Source: an uncultured Bacteroidales bacterium (GTDB lineage: Bacteria; Bacteroidota; Bacteroidia; Bacteroidales; UBA932). Taken from it: 64,000 nucleotides of DNA. The stretch lies in NCBI GenBank assembly GCA_946405435.1, contig CAMJHF010000006.1:55973-119972 (forward strand). Reading direction: 5' to 3'. The translations under genes were made by a program, and so were the position numbers. Positions 1 to 8,498 of the stretch are shown piece by piece. The notes under the pieces were generated by a model that was given only the letters and a program-made list of their open reading frames with translations, ran no database searches and was not told the origin of the DNA. Within the stretch, counting starts at the first letter, position 1, and each line of letters starts with the position of its first letter.

Positions 1-796
1 CGAACGCCGCCATGAAGATGGCCACTTCGCCTGCGCCGGGTATGTACATGATGTTGAGGTACTTAGCATCAAGCACGTCACCGCTCAGCCAGGCCATCAC
101 GCCTATCGTCACGCCCACTATCGCCGAGGTCCCGGAGGCCAGTCCGTCCATGCCGTCGGTGAGATTGGTTCCGTTGGAGCATGCAAGGGTGACGAGGATT
201 ATCATTATCATGTAGATGCCCCAGGAGCAGTACACGCCCAGCTGCCCGCGGAAGGGTGAAAGCCATGAGTAATCGAACTCGTGCGCCTTTACGAAGGGGA
301 TCGTGGTGATGAGCCTGTCGGTGGGGATGTCGGGGCTGATGCAGACGGTGAGCGCCACGACGAGGCCCAGGCCGAACTGGAGGATGAGCTTGCCTTTCTC
401 GCTCATGCCCTCTTTGTTGTGCTTGAACACCTTGATGTAGTCGTCGGCAAAACCTATTCCTCCGCACCACAGCGTGGTGATGAGCAGAAGTATGGTGTAG
501 ATGCTGTCCAGACGGCAGACCAGCAGGACGGAGCCAAGGAGGGAGATGATGATTATTATGCCTCCCATGGTGGGGGTGCCCTTTTTCTGCATCTGGCCTT
601 CGAGTCCCAGGTCGCGTATGGTTTCGCCGATCTGGTGCTTCTGGAGCCAGCGTATTATCTTTCCGCCGGCCAGGAAGGCGATGAGCATGCTGATGACGAC
701 TGCAAGCATCGCCCTGAACGAAAGGTAATGCATCAGTCCCATTCCGGGGAAGTGTACTCCGAGGCTTTGCAGCCAGTCTATAAGGTGGTAGAGCAT
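1..796 (-). CDS. mraY: Phospho-N-acetylmuramoyl-pentapeptide transferase, C-terminus cut by window edge
   Basis: Integral-membrane enzyme that transfers phospho-MurNAc-pentapeptide from UDP to undecaprenyl phosphate to make lipid I. The frame starts at the ATG at 796 and runs off the left edge, leaving about 265 N-terminal residues. Visible family motifs are GTPTMGG (residues 73-79), FADDYIK (116-122) and NLTDGMDG (about 211-218), the acidic signatures that hold Mg2+ and substrate, separated by hydrophobic helices. The start overlaps the last 19 bases of murE, so the two are translationally linked in the dcw cluster. The next gene, which would normally be murD, lies outside the window. Confidence 0.96.
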   Translation of the reverse strand, partial: MLYHLIDWLQSLGVHFPGMGLMHYLSFRAMLAVVISMLIAFLAGGKIIRWLQKHQIGETIRDLGLEGQMQKKGTPTMGGIIIIISLLGSVLLVCRLDSIYTILLLITTLWCGGIGFADDYIKVFKHNKEGMSEKGKLILQFGLGLVVALTVCISPDIPTDRLITTIPFVKAHEFDYSWLSPFRGQLGVYCSWGIYMIMIILVTLACSNGTNLTDGMDGLASGTSAIVGVTIGVMAWLSGDVLDAKYLNIMYIPGAGEVAIFMAAF

Positions 797-2259
797 TGTG
801 CGAAAATCTCCTTTACTATTTCTTTCTCGTCAAAGTGATGTTTTTCTGTTCCGATTATCTGATAGTTTTCGTGGCCCTTGCCTGCCAGCAGCACGGTGCT
901 GCCGTCCGGAGACAGCATAAGGGCTGCGCGGATGGCCTCCTTGCGGTCGGCAATGAACAGGGCCTTGGCAAGACCTGCGGGGGAGAAGCCTTTGCGGATA
1001 TCCTCGAGGATGTCTTCCGTCTTCTCGGTGCGGGAATTGTCGGAGGTGACAAAAATCTTGTCTGCCCACTTCTCCGCCACGGCTGCCATTTCGGGGCGCT
1101 TGGTGCGGTCGCGGTCTCCTCCGCAGCCGAACAGGCACACCAGGTGTCCGTCGGGCGATACCTCGCGCAGTGTCTTGAGCACGTTCTCCAAGGCGTCGGG
1201 GGTATGGGCATAGTCTATCACGGCGCACAGGTTGCGGGGCCCGTGGATGGTCTCGAGGCGTCCCGGGGCCGATTCCAGGCGGGACAGCGCCACCAGTACC
1301 TCGTCCTTCGGTGCTCCGAGGGCGATGGCGGCGCAATATATGGCCAGCAGGTTGTATGCGTTGTGCGCTCCTATCAGGCGGCTCCAGACTTCGGTTCCGT
1401 CGATGCGGAGCAGCATTCCCTCGAAGCTCTGCTCCAGTATCCGGCAGGTATGGTCCGCTATTCCGCGGCAGGAGTAGCTCACTTTGCGGGCCGCAGTGTT
1501 CTGCAGCATGACTTCGCCGTGCTTGTCGTCTACGTTCGTAATGGCGACCGCGTCCTTGCCGAGGCGGTCGAAGAACAGTTTCTTGCAGCGCAGGTACTCG
1601 GCGAAGCTGCCGTGGTAGTCGAGATGGTCATGCGTGAGGTTGGAGAAGATGCCGACTTTGAATTCGAGTCCGGCCACCCTTTCCTGCTCCACGCCTATTG
1701 AGCTGACCTCCATGAAGCAGTATTCGCATCCGGCCTGGATCATGCGGCTCAGCAGGCTGTTGATGGTGACGGGGTCGGATGTGGTGTTGGCCGTCTCCAG
1801 ACGCTCGTCGCCTACGTAGTTTGCTATTGTGGAAAGCAGTCCGCATTCGTAGCCGAGGGCCTTGAAGAGACGGTAGAGCAATGTCACCGTGGTGGTCTTG
1901 CCGTTGGTGCCGGTGATTCCGACGAGATTCAGCTTGCCGCTGGGGTGTCCGTACCAGCTGTCTGCAGCCATGGCCACTGCCTTGCGGCTGCTGTCGGTGA
2001 TAAGGTATGTCACGCCTTCGGGGCGCTCGGGCACTGCGGGACCGTCCTCGCCGGGGGCCTCGAACAGGACCGCTGCCGCACCTTTGTCTATTGCGCTCTG
2101 TATGTATGCGCGGCCGTCCGCCCCGCAGCCGTTGACAGCCACGAAGAGACTTCCGGGAGTGACCTTGCGGGAGTCGTTCGTGACCCCGGTGATTTCAAGT
2201 CCGCTCCTGCCCTGGATCTGCAGGATGCCGCAATTCTTTATTATCTCGCCCAGTTTCAT
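778..2259 (-). CDS. murE: UDP-MurNAc-tripeptide synthetase (meso-DAP-adding)
   Basis: Cytoplasmic ATP-dependent ligase that adds the third stem-peptide residue to UDP-MurNAc-L-Ala-D-Glu. Its 493 residues match the usual family length. The ATP-binding loop GITGTNGKTTT lies near residues 114-124, and a conserved AGKGHE motif is near the C-terminus. The amino-acid specificity motif, normally DNPR in meso-diaminopimelate enzymes, reads DNSR at 407-410. The Arg that contacts the DAP carboxylate is kept, so meso-DAP remains the best guess, but Pro to Ser is unusual. The start codon overlaps the ftsI stop by four bases (ATGA), and the 3' end overlaps mraY. Confidence 0.96.
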   Translation of the reverse strand: MKLGEIIKNCGILQIQGRSGLEITGVTNDSRKVTPGSLFVAVNGCGADGRAYIQSAIDKGAAAVLFEAPGEDGPAVPERPEGVTYLITDSSRKAVAMAADSWYGHPSGKLNLVGITGTNGKTTTVTLLYRLFKALGYECGLLSTIANYVGDERLETANTTSDPVTINSLLSRMIQAGCEYCFMEVSSIGVEQERVAGLEFKVGIFSNLTHDHLDYHGSFAEYLRCKKLFFDRLGKDAVAITNVDDKHGEVMLQNTAARKVSYSCRGIADHTCRILEQSFEGMLLRIDGTEVWSRLIGAHNAYNLLAIYCAAIALGAPKDEVLVALSRLESAPGRLETIHGPRNLCAVIDYAHTPDALENVLKTLREVSPDGHLVCLFGCGGDRDRTKRPEMAAVAEKWADKIFVTSDNSRTEKTEDILEDIRKGFSPAGLAKALFIADRKEAIRAALMLSPDGSTVLLAGKGHENYQIIGTEKHHFDEKEIVKEIFAQCSTTL

Positions 2260-4136
2260 TTGCTTGCGCTAAGTGTTGGTTGGAAACAAGGATCTATGCT
2301 GTATATGCCGTTCACAAGGCTCTTTATGGCTCTCGCGGGGATGCCGCCGCCCTGGAACTGCTTTGATGTGGGTTTGCTGAAAACGGTACAGATTACGCTG
2401 TAGCGGGGATCTTCGGCAGGGAAGAAGCCCACGAACGTACCCTGATATTTGCGCCGGCCGCTCTCGTCGCGGTATGAGCCTCCTGCGTAGGTTCCGAAGG
2501 AAGTTCCGGTCTTGCCGGCCACCGTGCAGCGGGCGTCCTTGAGCCTGCGTGCCGTTCCTTCCTCGGTCACGGCCTTGAGCGCCCTGGTGATGGTGTCGGC
2601 CACAGCCTTGCTGCAGATGGTGGACATGAGCGCCGGACCCTTGCGGGTCTTGACGATGCCGTTCTGCTCTATGTCTTCGACGAGGTAGGGTTTCATCATC
2701 TTGCCCTTGTTGGCTATTGCATTGTAGAAGCTCAGCACGTGCATCGGGGTTACCCTGATGCCGTAGCCGTAGCCCATCACCGCCAGGTCGCTGAGGCTCC
2801 AGTAACGGTTCTTGTCGTTGGGAGAGGGAATCGTTGGAGTCGCGAGCCCTTCCAGGTCGAAGGCGAAGGCCTCGGACAGATGATAGCTGTGTATGTTCTC
2901 GATGAAGCGCATCGGCTTCTTGCTGTAGTTGGATATGGCAAGGGAACCGAAGACGTAGTTGGAGGAAATCTTGAATCCGTCGATGATGGAGATGCTGCTG
3001 GTCTTGTGGTTCCGTTCATGGTCGAGCATGTGCACGTCCTGGGGGACGCCGCGTACGCCTTTGATGACGCCGTGGTTCGTGGGTATCGTCTGGTCCAGGC
3101 TGCTGATGTATCCGTCGTTGAGCACCTGCATGAGGGTGACGGTCTTGAATACGGAACCGGGTTCGATGGCCCTTCCGATGGCAAGGTTGCTGACCTCTTC
3201 GAAATCCATGGAATTGCCGTCACGGTACAGGTTGACCATTGCCCTGACGGCGCCGGTGGACGTCTCCATAAGCACCAGGCAGGCTCCTTCCAGGTCGTCC
3301 TCCACCTTGATTTCGTCGTAGAGCGAGCGCCAGGCTATGTCCTGATAGTCGATGTTGAGGGTGGTACGTATGTCCTTGCCGTCCTCGGGACGGGTTTTGG
3401 TGCTGTCGTTGTCCACCACGTTGCCCGCATCGGTCTTGCGCAGCCATTCCTTGCCCTCGCGCCCGTGGAGCACGTAGTCGAATTTGCCTTCGAGGCCTAC
3501 GTGCGTGTTGCCCACGTCGGAGCGGTTGTTGCGCACGAAGCCTATGGTGCGGCGGGCCAGCTTGCCGTAGGGGTAGATGCGCACGTTCTGCTGCTCGGCT
3601 ATGAATCCGCCGCGGTAACGGCCTTCCTTGAACAGGGGGAAGGTGGCGATGCGGTTATAGAGATTGCGGTCTACGGGTTTGCCGAGCCTGAGGTATTTCT
3701 TGCCGTTGGCGCGGCCGTTACGTATGAGTTTTAGGTACTCGTCGGCTGTCTTTTCGGGGAAGACCTTGGCCAGTTCCTTGCTGAGTTCGCCGGCCTTGCG
3801 CATCCATTCCGCCTCTTTCTGGGCGCCGTTCTTGTCTTTGGCGTACTCCTCGCGCCTTACGGTGCAGTCCATCGCTATCTGGTAGGTGGGGCAGGACATG
3901 GCGAGCAGGCGTCCCTGGCAATCGATGATGTTGCCACGCACGGGCTCGATGTAGCGGGCACGGCTTATCGGGGTGAGGGCGGTCTGGATCTTGGGGTCGG
4001 GCTTGAAGAATATCTGTATGCCGACGATCTTGACAAACAGCAGGACGGAAGCCAGCAGCAGCACGACGTACAGCACATAGAGTATCACCCCTATGCGGTC
4101 CCTTTTCTTTTTCTCTATGCCGTTAACTGCTTCCAT
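2256..4136 (-). CDS. ftsI: Septal peptidoglycan transpeptidase (class B PBP, FtsI type)
   Basis: Membrane-anchored D,D-transpeptidase that cross-links septal peptidoglycan. The 626-residue protein has a short cytoplasmic N-terminus, one membrane segment (about 16-42), a dimerisation-type region and a penicillin-binding domain. The three active-site motifs are visible: SVFK with catalytic Ser328, SSN at 391-393 and KTG at 542-544. The protein ends soon after the transpeptidase domain, and I see no C-terminal PASTA domain of the kind many Bacteroidota FtsI proteins carry. Its place between ftsL and murE supports the division-specific assignment over an elongation PBP2. Confidence 0.93.
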   Translation of the reverse strand: MEAVNGIEKKKRDRIGVILYVLYVVLLLASVLLFVKIVGIQIFFKPDPKIQTALTPISRARYIEPVRGNIIDCQGRLLAMSCPTYQIAMDCTVRREEYAKDKNGAQKEAEWMRKAGELSKELAKVFPEKTADEYLKLIRNGRANGKKYLRLGKPVDRNLYNRIATFPLFKEGRYRGGFIAEQQNVRIYPYGKLARRTIGFVRNNRSDVGNTHVGLEGKFDYVLHGREGKEWLRKTDAGNVVDNDSTKTRPEDGKDIRTTLNIDYQDIAWRSLYDEIKVEDDLEGACLVLMETSTGAVRAMVNLYRDGNSMDFEEVSNLAIGRAIEPGSVFKTVTLMQVLNDGYISSLDQTIPTNHGVIKGVRGVPQDVHMLDHERNHKTSSISIIDGFKISSNYVFGSLAISNYSKKPMRFIENIHSYHLSEAFAFDLEGLATPTIPSPNDKNRYWSLSDLAVMGYGYGIRVTPMHVLSFYNAIANKGKMMKPYLVEDIEQNGIVKTRKGPALMSTICSKAVADTITRALKAVTEEGTARRLKDARCTVAGKTGTSFGTYAGGSYRDESGRRKYQGTFVGFFPAEDPRYSVICTVFSKPTSKQFQGGGIPARAIKSLVNGIYSIDPCFQPTLSASK

Positions 4137-4140
4137 TTCT

Positions 4141-4491
4141 TTACTTAACCAGTCGTGTGGCGGGCTCCTGAGGCTCTGTGACCTTGGATCCCATCTGCTG
4201 TAGCATTTCGTTGATGGAGGAGCGGCGCGTGAGCTTGACCATGTCGAAGGTCTTCTGGGTATGGATGATTTCCAACTCCCTCAGCTCGGCCTTGCCGCGC
4301 TCCACTTTTGTCATTGTTCCTTCTATCATCAGCGATATCCAAATCACCATGGCGATGAGGAAGAAGGTGTATACGATATGGATGAAGTAACGCCCGATGT
4401 TGAGGCGCAGCAGAAACTCGCCTTTCAACATGGCGCGGAGGCTGTTCTTCAGCCCCTTGCCCAGGTCCTGTATTTTCCAGGTCTTGTCCAT
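4141..4491 (-). CDS. ftsL: FtsL-like cell-division protein
   Basis: Small bitopic membrane protein of 116 residues. A basic N-terminal tail precedes one strong hydrophobic segment (about residues 34-56), followed by a short extracytoplasmic part with heptad-like spacing (about 58-100) able to form a coiled coil. FtsL sequences diverge so much that the call rests on topology, size and position: it sits between rsmH and ftsI in the dcw cluster, four bases from ftsI. In the divisome FtsL links FtsB/FtsQ to FtsW/FtsI. No separate ftsB is seen next to it. Confidence 0.8.
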   Translation of the reverse strand: MDKTWKIQDLGKGLKNSLRAMLKGEFLLRLNIGRYFIHIVYTFFLIAMVIWISLMIEGTMTKVERGKAELRELEIIHTQKTFDMVKLTRRSSINEMLQQMGSKVTEPQEPATRLVK

Positions 4492-4492
4492 A

Positions 4493-5395
4493 TCAAATCT
4501 TTTCGGCCGTGCGGAGCTTTGCGCTCCTGGCGCGTGTGTTCTGTTCTATTTCGGTTTCCTGAGGCACCGTGGGCTTCCTTCCAATGGCCTTCAGGGGGGC
4601 TGAGGAGGCGCCGTAGATGTCTTTTTGCTCTACTCCGTCGGTGCGGCCGCTGCGGATGAAATTCTTGACCATGCGGTCTTCCAGGGAGTGATAGGTGATC
4701 ACTGCAAGCCTGCCGCCCTTCTTGAGGGACTTGGCGGCACCCTGTAGGAATTTCTCCAGCGAGCGCATCTCTTCGTTGACTTCGATTCTGAGAGCCTGGT
4801 ACACCTTGGCCAGGTATTTATGCTCCGCGAAAGAAGGCAGGGCTCCCGCTATTGCATTGTCGAGGTCGCCGGTGGAGAGGATCTGCGCCTTGGAGCGAGC
4901 AGCGACGATGAGCTGCGAAAGCTTTCTGGCGCCGTCCACCTCACCGTAGAGTTTAAAGATCCTTTCCAATTCTTCTTGCGTATAAGAATTAACAATGTCA
5001 GCGGCGGTTTTAGCGCCCTGCACATTCATTCGCATATCGAGGGGTCCGTCGAAGCGGAAGGAGAAACCTCTTTCCGCCGTGTCGAACTGGTGGGAGCTGA
5101 CGCCAAGGTCGGCGAGTATTCCGTCCAGTCCTTCGGGAGCCTCGAGGAGAGCATAGTTGTGTATGAATCTGAAGTTGTTGTGTATCAGTTTGAAGCGATT
5201 GTCGGCGGGGACGTTTGCCTGCGCGTCGGCGTCGCGGTCGAAAGCTATCAGACGGCCTTTGGGGGAGAGTGCTTTAAGGATGGCGCGGGAGTGCCCGCCG
5301 CCGCCGAAAGTGGCGTCAGCATAGATGCCGTCCGGGTTCAGGACCAGGGCGCCTATGCTTTCGTGGAGAAGTACGGGATTGTGGTATTCGCTCAT
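4493..5395 (-). CDS. rsmH: 16S rRNA m4C1402 N4-methyltransferase
   Basis: SAM-dependent methyltransferase that modifies C1402 in the decoding centre of 16S rRNA. I chose the ATG at 5395, giving about 300 residues starting MSEYHNPVLLHES, because the HNPVLL block is the conserved N-terminus of the family and a GGAGG lies just before it. A longer open frame reaches back into mraZ. SAM-binding DATFGGGGHS is near residue 30. YHSLEDR is near residue 230. The gene lies 11 bases after mraZ and one base before ftsL, the usual dcw order. Confidence 0.95.
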   Translation of the reverse strand: MSEYHNPVLLHESIGALVLNPDGIYADATFGGGGHSRAILKALSPKGRLIAFDRDADAQANVPADNRFKLIHNNFRFIHNYALLEAPEGLDGILADLGVSSHQFDTAERGFSFRFDGPLDMRMNVQGAKTAADIVNSYTQEELERIFKLYGEVDGARKLSQLIVAARSKAQILSTGDLDNAIAGALPSFAEHKYLAKVYQALRIEVNEEMRSLEKFLQGAAKSLKKGGRLAVITYHSLEDRMVKNFIRSGRTDGVEQKDIYGASSAPLKAIGRKPTVPQETEIEQNTRARSAKLRTAEKI

Positions 5396-5406
5396 TGCCT
5401 CCGCGT

Positions 5407-5856
5407 CTATTTGCGGGAGAGGCTTCTGGCAATGGAGATGAAACTTTCGTTGCTGATACGGGACTGCTCGAATGCCTCCCTCGCCCAAACTTCCATCTTG
5501 AAACCAACGCCGAAGAATACCACTTCCTTGGTAATACCGATTGCGTCAAGAAGTTCACGCGAAATGGAGATACGTCCCAGTTTGGAATCCGGCTCTACGA
5601 TGTCCACGTCACGCATATATTCTCTCCAGAATATCACGTGGTCGGGGTTGAAGAAGTCGAGATTCTCTTTGATCTTTTCCGTCTGCCTGGTCCACTCGTC
5701 GAAAGTGTACATCTCCAGGCAGTTGTCATAGATGCTTTTTTTGATTACAAACCTCATATCGCCACCCGCCGGCATGTCCCTGCGGACGGCGGCAGGGAGC
5801 ACCAGGCGCCCCTTGTCGTCAATCCGAGCAGGATATTTACCGTAAAAAGTGACCAT
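5407..5856 (-). CDS. mraZ: Transcriptional regulator MraZ
   Basis: AbrB-fold DNA-binding protein that opens the dcw cluster and in other bacteria represses it. From the ATG at 5856 it is 149 residues with two SpoVT/AbrB-like half-domains. The first begins MVTFYGKYPARIDDKGRLVLP, and the second holds the matching D-SKLGRISISRELLDAIGI block near residues 82-100. An open frame extends 11 codons further upstream but would overlap the promoter box at 5878-5885, so the internal Met is preferred. Two exact eight-base repeats lie upstream and may be its own operator. Confidence 0.95.
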   Translation of the reverse strand: MVTFYGKYPARIDDKGRLVLPAAVRRDMPAGGDMRFVIKKSIYDNCLEMYTFDEWTRQTEKIKENLDFFNPDHVIFWREYMRDVDIVEPDSKLGRISISRELLDAIGITKEVVFFGVGFKMEVWAREAFEQSRISNESFISIARSLSRK

Positions 5857-5877
5857 AATAATTCTTATACGCAGGGG

Positions 5878-5930
5878 CAAATATAGCAAAAATTTTCCAC
5901 TTTATTACATTTCTTTACAAATTTTTCCAC
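5878..5930 (-). promoter_or_regulatory. dcw promoter with candidate MraZ operator repeats
   Basis: On the minus strand a Bacteroidota -7 box TATATTTG occupies 5885-5878, 22 bases before the mraZ ATG. Just upstream the octamer GTGGAAAA occurs twice (5900-5893 and 5930-5923), 30 bases apart, about three helical turns. MraZ of other phyla binds short G-rich direct repeats in this position, so these are candidate operator half-sites. The spacing is larger than the roughly 10-base spacing of E. coli MraZ boxes. Confidence 0.6.
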
Positions 5931-6068
5931 AAAGATATTAACACCCTGCAATTTTGCCCTTCTTGAGCCGTTTTCTGCCCTGAACCTTCGGTTTTTTTCC
6001 ATTGGTTTTGCCTGTCGTCTCGGGGCCGGTTTAGCATTGCCGGCACCCCCTTAAGGCTCTTTTGCCCG

Positions 6069-6469
6069 TTTTCGTCGTTTGAGGTCCATCCGCCGGCACC
6101 CCAGACGACGTTTTCGCCTTTTTTCGTCGTTTGAGGTCCATTCACTTGCACCCCAAGCGACGGTGGTTCTGAGTTTGGCGGCCGGCGCATCCCCTTCCAC
6201 CGCCTGGTTTTCCGTTCATCCCTCTTTTCCATCCTCTCTAGAAACTTTTTCTCCCTCTCTCCGTCGTTTGTGGTCCATCCGCCGGCACCCCAGACGACGT
6301 TTTCGCCTGTTTCCGTCGTTTGAGGTCCATCGGGCGGCACCCCAGACGACGTTTTCGCCCGTTTCCGTCGTTTGAGGTCCATCCGCTAGCACCCCAGACG
6401 ACGCTTTCGCACGTTTTCGGCGCTTGAGGTCCATCAGCTGGCACCCCAAGAGACGGTGAGTGCAGAATT
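6069..6469. repeat. 52-bp tandem repeat array, island 1
   Basis: Intergenic DNA upstream of mraZ. A unit containing TTTGAGGTCCAT and GCACCCCA recurs with exact 52-base spacing: unit starts at 6073 and 6125, then 6262, 6314, 6366 and 6418. A 137-base interval that breaks the period lies between 6125 and 6262. Most units can fold into a nine-pair hairpin (CGTCGTTTG with CAGACGACG, one G-T pair) around a 21-base loop. Units differ by scattered substitutions and there are no unique spacers. Apparent open frames across the array exist in several frames and look incidental. A diverged inverted copy lies at 30815-31225. Confidence 0.9.
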
Positions 6470-6476
6470 TGAAGGC

Positions 6477-6599
6477 CGGCGGAGGGGGATGCTCCGGAAA
6501 AAGTCGCTACGCGACCCCTCCCACTGCGCTGCGCTTGTGGGCCCCTCCCTCTTATGATGCCGAGGGTGGCACATTTTTCCGGAGCATCCCCCTCCGCCG
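6477..6599 (+). repeat. 123-bp core element with 26-bp perfect inverted ends, copy 1
   Basis: Left arm 6477-6502 is a perfect inverted match of right arm 6574-6599, both containing GGGGGATGCTCCGG or its complement. The 71-base interior holds smaller palindromes: GTCGC-TAC-GCGAC and CCCAC...GTGGG. A second copy at 30672-30794 differs at two positions only. No reading frame of note is present. It resembles a MITE or a REP-type element more than a gene. It sits exactly between the 52-bp and 51-bp arrays. Confidence 0.88.
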
Positions 6600-6640
6600 A
6601 CCTGACGTCCTATCAATTTCTTCCATCCGTCCTCCCTGAG

Positions 6641-6880
6641 GCCAGATTATAAGACAAACATCCGAAAATACACCATTCGTCCTCGCAGAAGACCATTTCG
6701 GAGGACAAACTGCCGAAAACGTTTCATTCGTCCTCGCAGAAGACTGGTTCTGAGGACAAAATGCCGAAAACATACCATTCGTCCTCGCAGAAGACCATTT
6801 CGGAGGACAAACTGCCGAAAACACACCATTCGTCCTCGCAGGAGGCTGGTTCTGGGGACAAAATGCCAGAAACACTTCTT
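6641..6880. repeat. 51-bp tandem repeat array, island 1
   Basis: CATTCGTCCTCGCAG recurs at 6674, 6725, 6776 and 6827, exactly 51 bases apart, with degenerate half units on both sides. Because 51 is 17 codons, the minus strand stays open and would encode 17-residue repeats (FSAVCPPKWSSART-type) inside a 123-codon frame (6923-6552) that ends inside the core element. No promoter or ribosome site was seen, and the homologous array at 30.3 kb carries a one-base deletion, so I treat this as non-coding repeat DNA with a minor chance of coding. Confidence 0.85.
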
Positions 6881-6893
6881 TCATTTGGGGCAC

Positions 6894-7063
6894 GACCGTG
6901 TCGGGGTACGCTATGTTGGGCAAAAGGCTCCAGGGAAAGTGGAGGCATTATCGAGGCCAGAGTGAGTCGGGGGCGCTATGTCGGGCAGAATGCTCCGGGG
7001 GACCGTACGGAAGGGAAAACGTGATCGTATCCCGACCGTATCGGGGTACGATATCCCGTGCAG
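6894..7063. repeat. Imperfect short repeats and hairpin downstream of rpoN
   Basis: Three loosely related units containing TCGGGG, then TAC/GC-TAT and G-GCA begin near 6894, 6962 and 7036. The last one forms a stem at 7024-7052 (ATCGTA-t-CCCGA with TCGGG-g-TACGAT). The hairpin lies 43 bases past the rpoN stop and could end or protect the rpoN transcript, although no T-run follows it. Confidence 0.5.
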
Positions 7064-7094
7064 AAATCTGCGGGTGGAAGGGTGGAGGGGTTGT

Positions 7095-8498
7095 CTAGAT
7101 CTCCTTGCGCCAGCGGGCGAGGGGGATGCCGAGCTGGCTGCGGTACTTGGCGATGGTGCGGCGGGCGACGTTATAGCCGCGCTCGGACATCTTTACTACC
7201 AGCTGTTCGTCGGTGAGGGGCTTGCGCTTGTCTTCGGCGTCGATGCATTCCTGCAGGACTTTCTTGAGCTCGCGAGTGGATACTTCGTCGCCCTCGCTGT
7301 TTTCCATGCCCTCCGAGAAGAAATATTTGAGGGGGAAGATGCCGAAATGGGTCTCGATATACTTGCTGTTGACTACCCGGCTGATTGTGGAGATGTCGAA
7401 GCCGGTTTTCTCTGCAATGTCTTTCAGGACCATGGGGCGCAGATTGCTTTCGTCTCCGTCCAGGAAGTAGTCGTGCTGGTAGTCGAGTATGGCACGCATG
7501 GTTTTGCTGAGGGTGTTCTGCCTTTGTTTGAGGGCCTCGACGAACCATTTGGCGGAATCGAGCTTCTGCTTGACGAATGTCGCCGCCTCTTTCTGGGCGC
7601 GCTCCGAGGAGCCTTTTGCGTCGAGCAGCAGGTCGGCGTATTTCTTGTTGACGCGGATTTCCGGCACGTTGAATCGAGGCATGCTGAAGTCCAGCACACC
7701 GTCGTGCTCTTCAAGGATGAAGTCGGGGATAATCTGCTGGGACTGGTCGATGTAGGTGTCGTCAACCTGTCCTCCGGGGGAGGGGTTCAGCTTGACTATT
7801 TTGCCGAAGGCCGCCTTGAGCTGGTCCTGGCTGATGTCAAGCTTGGAGCAGATCTTCTGGAAATGCTTGTTGGAAAAGTCCTGGAAGCATTCATCGACTA
7901 TGCGTATGGCCGTCTTGACTTCAGGCGAAGGCTTGAGGCCCCTGAGCTGGATGAGCAGGCACTCCTGCAGGTCGCGTGCGCCTACACCCGCCGGCTCGAA
8001 TTCCTGGATCACTTTGAGCATCTTCTCCACTTCGTCTTCGGACACTTCCATGCCGGCGCGGAATGCCAGGTCGTCGACAAGGGTGGGAATGTCGCGGCGC
8101 AGGTAGCCGTCATCGTCGAGGCTCCCGATGATGAAGGTCCCTATTTCTTCCTGCCGCGGGGTCAGGTTGCGGAATCCAAGCTGGCGCTGGAGGCTCTGGG
8201 TGAAGCCTTCCTGCACCGAAAAAGTGTTGTATTCGGGCCTGGGATCCTTGCCCCAGTTGTTGACTTTGAGCCTGTATGCTGGGATGTCGCCGTCTTCCTT
8301 GATGGCATCGATTGAGACATCCTTGCTCTCCGACGGACTCTCGGGATCGGGCTCGTCGTCCAGCACAGGGTTGCTTTCCAGTTCTGCACGCACCTTCTGC
8401 TCAAGCTCCTGGATGGGCATCTGGATGAGCTTGATGGTCTGGATCTGCAGGGGAGAAAGCTTCTGCTGCTGCTTGAGTTCGAGTCCTGTCTTGAGCAT
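7095..8498 (-). CDS. rpoN: RNA polymerase sigma-54 factor
   Basis: Sigma-54 directs RNA polymerase to -24/-12 promoters and needs an AAA+ enhancer-binding activator. The 467-residue protein has the Gln/Leu-rich region I at its N-terminus (LKQQQKLSPLQIQTIKLIQMP), an acidic region II (about 45-75), the core-binding domain (about 85-280) and a C-terminal DNA-binding domain. That domain ends in the RpoN box, seen as ARRTIAKYRSQLGIP. The start overlaps the stop of the SPOR gene by one base (TAATG), so it is the third gene of a minus-strand operon that begins near 9431. No sigma-54 activator is present in the window. Confidence 0.96.
   Translation of the reverse strand: MLKTGLELKQQQKLSPLQIQTIKLIQMPIQELEQKVRAELESNPVLDDEPDPESPSESKDVSIDAIKEDGDIPAYRLKVNNWGKDPRPEYNTFSVQEGFTQSLQRQLGFRNLTPRQEEIGTFIIGSLDDDGYLRRDIPTLVDDLAFRAGMEVSEDEVEKMLKVIQEFEPAGVGARDLQECLLIQLRGLKPSPEVKTAIRIVDECFQDFSNKHFQKICSKLDISQDQLKAAFGKIVKLNPSPGGQVDDTYIDQSQQIIPDFILEEHDGVLDFSMPRFNVPEIRVNKKYADLLLDAKGSSERAQKEAATFVKQKLDSAKWFVEALKQRQNTLSKTMRAILDYQHDYFLDGDESNLRPMVLKDIAEKTGFDISTISRVVNSKYIETHFGIFPLKYFFSEGMENSEGDEVSTRELKKVLQECIDAEDKRKPLTDEQLVVKMSERGYNVARRTIAKYRSQLGIPLARWRKEI

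Noticed and set aside
2739..3734. A 331-codon plus-strand open frame
   Set aside because: It lies wholly opposite ftsI. GC-rich codon use leaves long antisense frames. No promoter or family match.
4493..5488. The longer rsmH start at 5488
   Set aside because: It would overlap mraZ by 82 bases. The conserved N-terminus begins at 5395 after a GGAGG.
6069..6469. CRISPR array
   Set aside because: The period is regular, but whole units repeat and there are no unique spacers and no cas genes.
6477..6599. A rho-independent terminator
   Set aside because: The stem ends are 71 bases apart with internal palindromes, no consistent T-run follows, and the element is conserved as a unit at two sites.
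6552..6923. A coding gene for a 17-residue repeat protein
   Set aside because: The frame ends inside the inverted-repeat core, lacks start signals, and its homologue at 30.3 kb is frameshifted.
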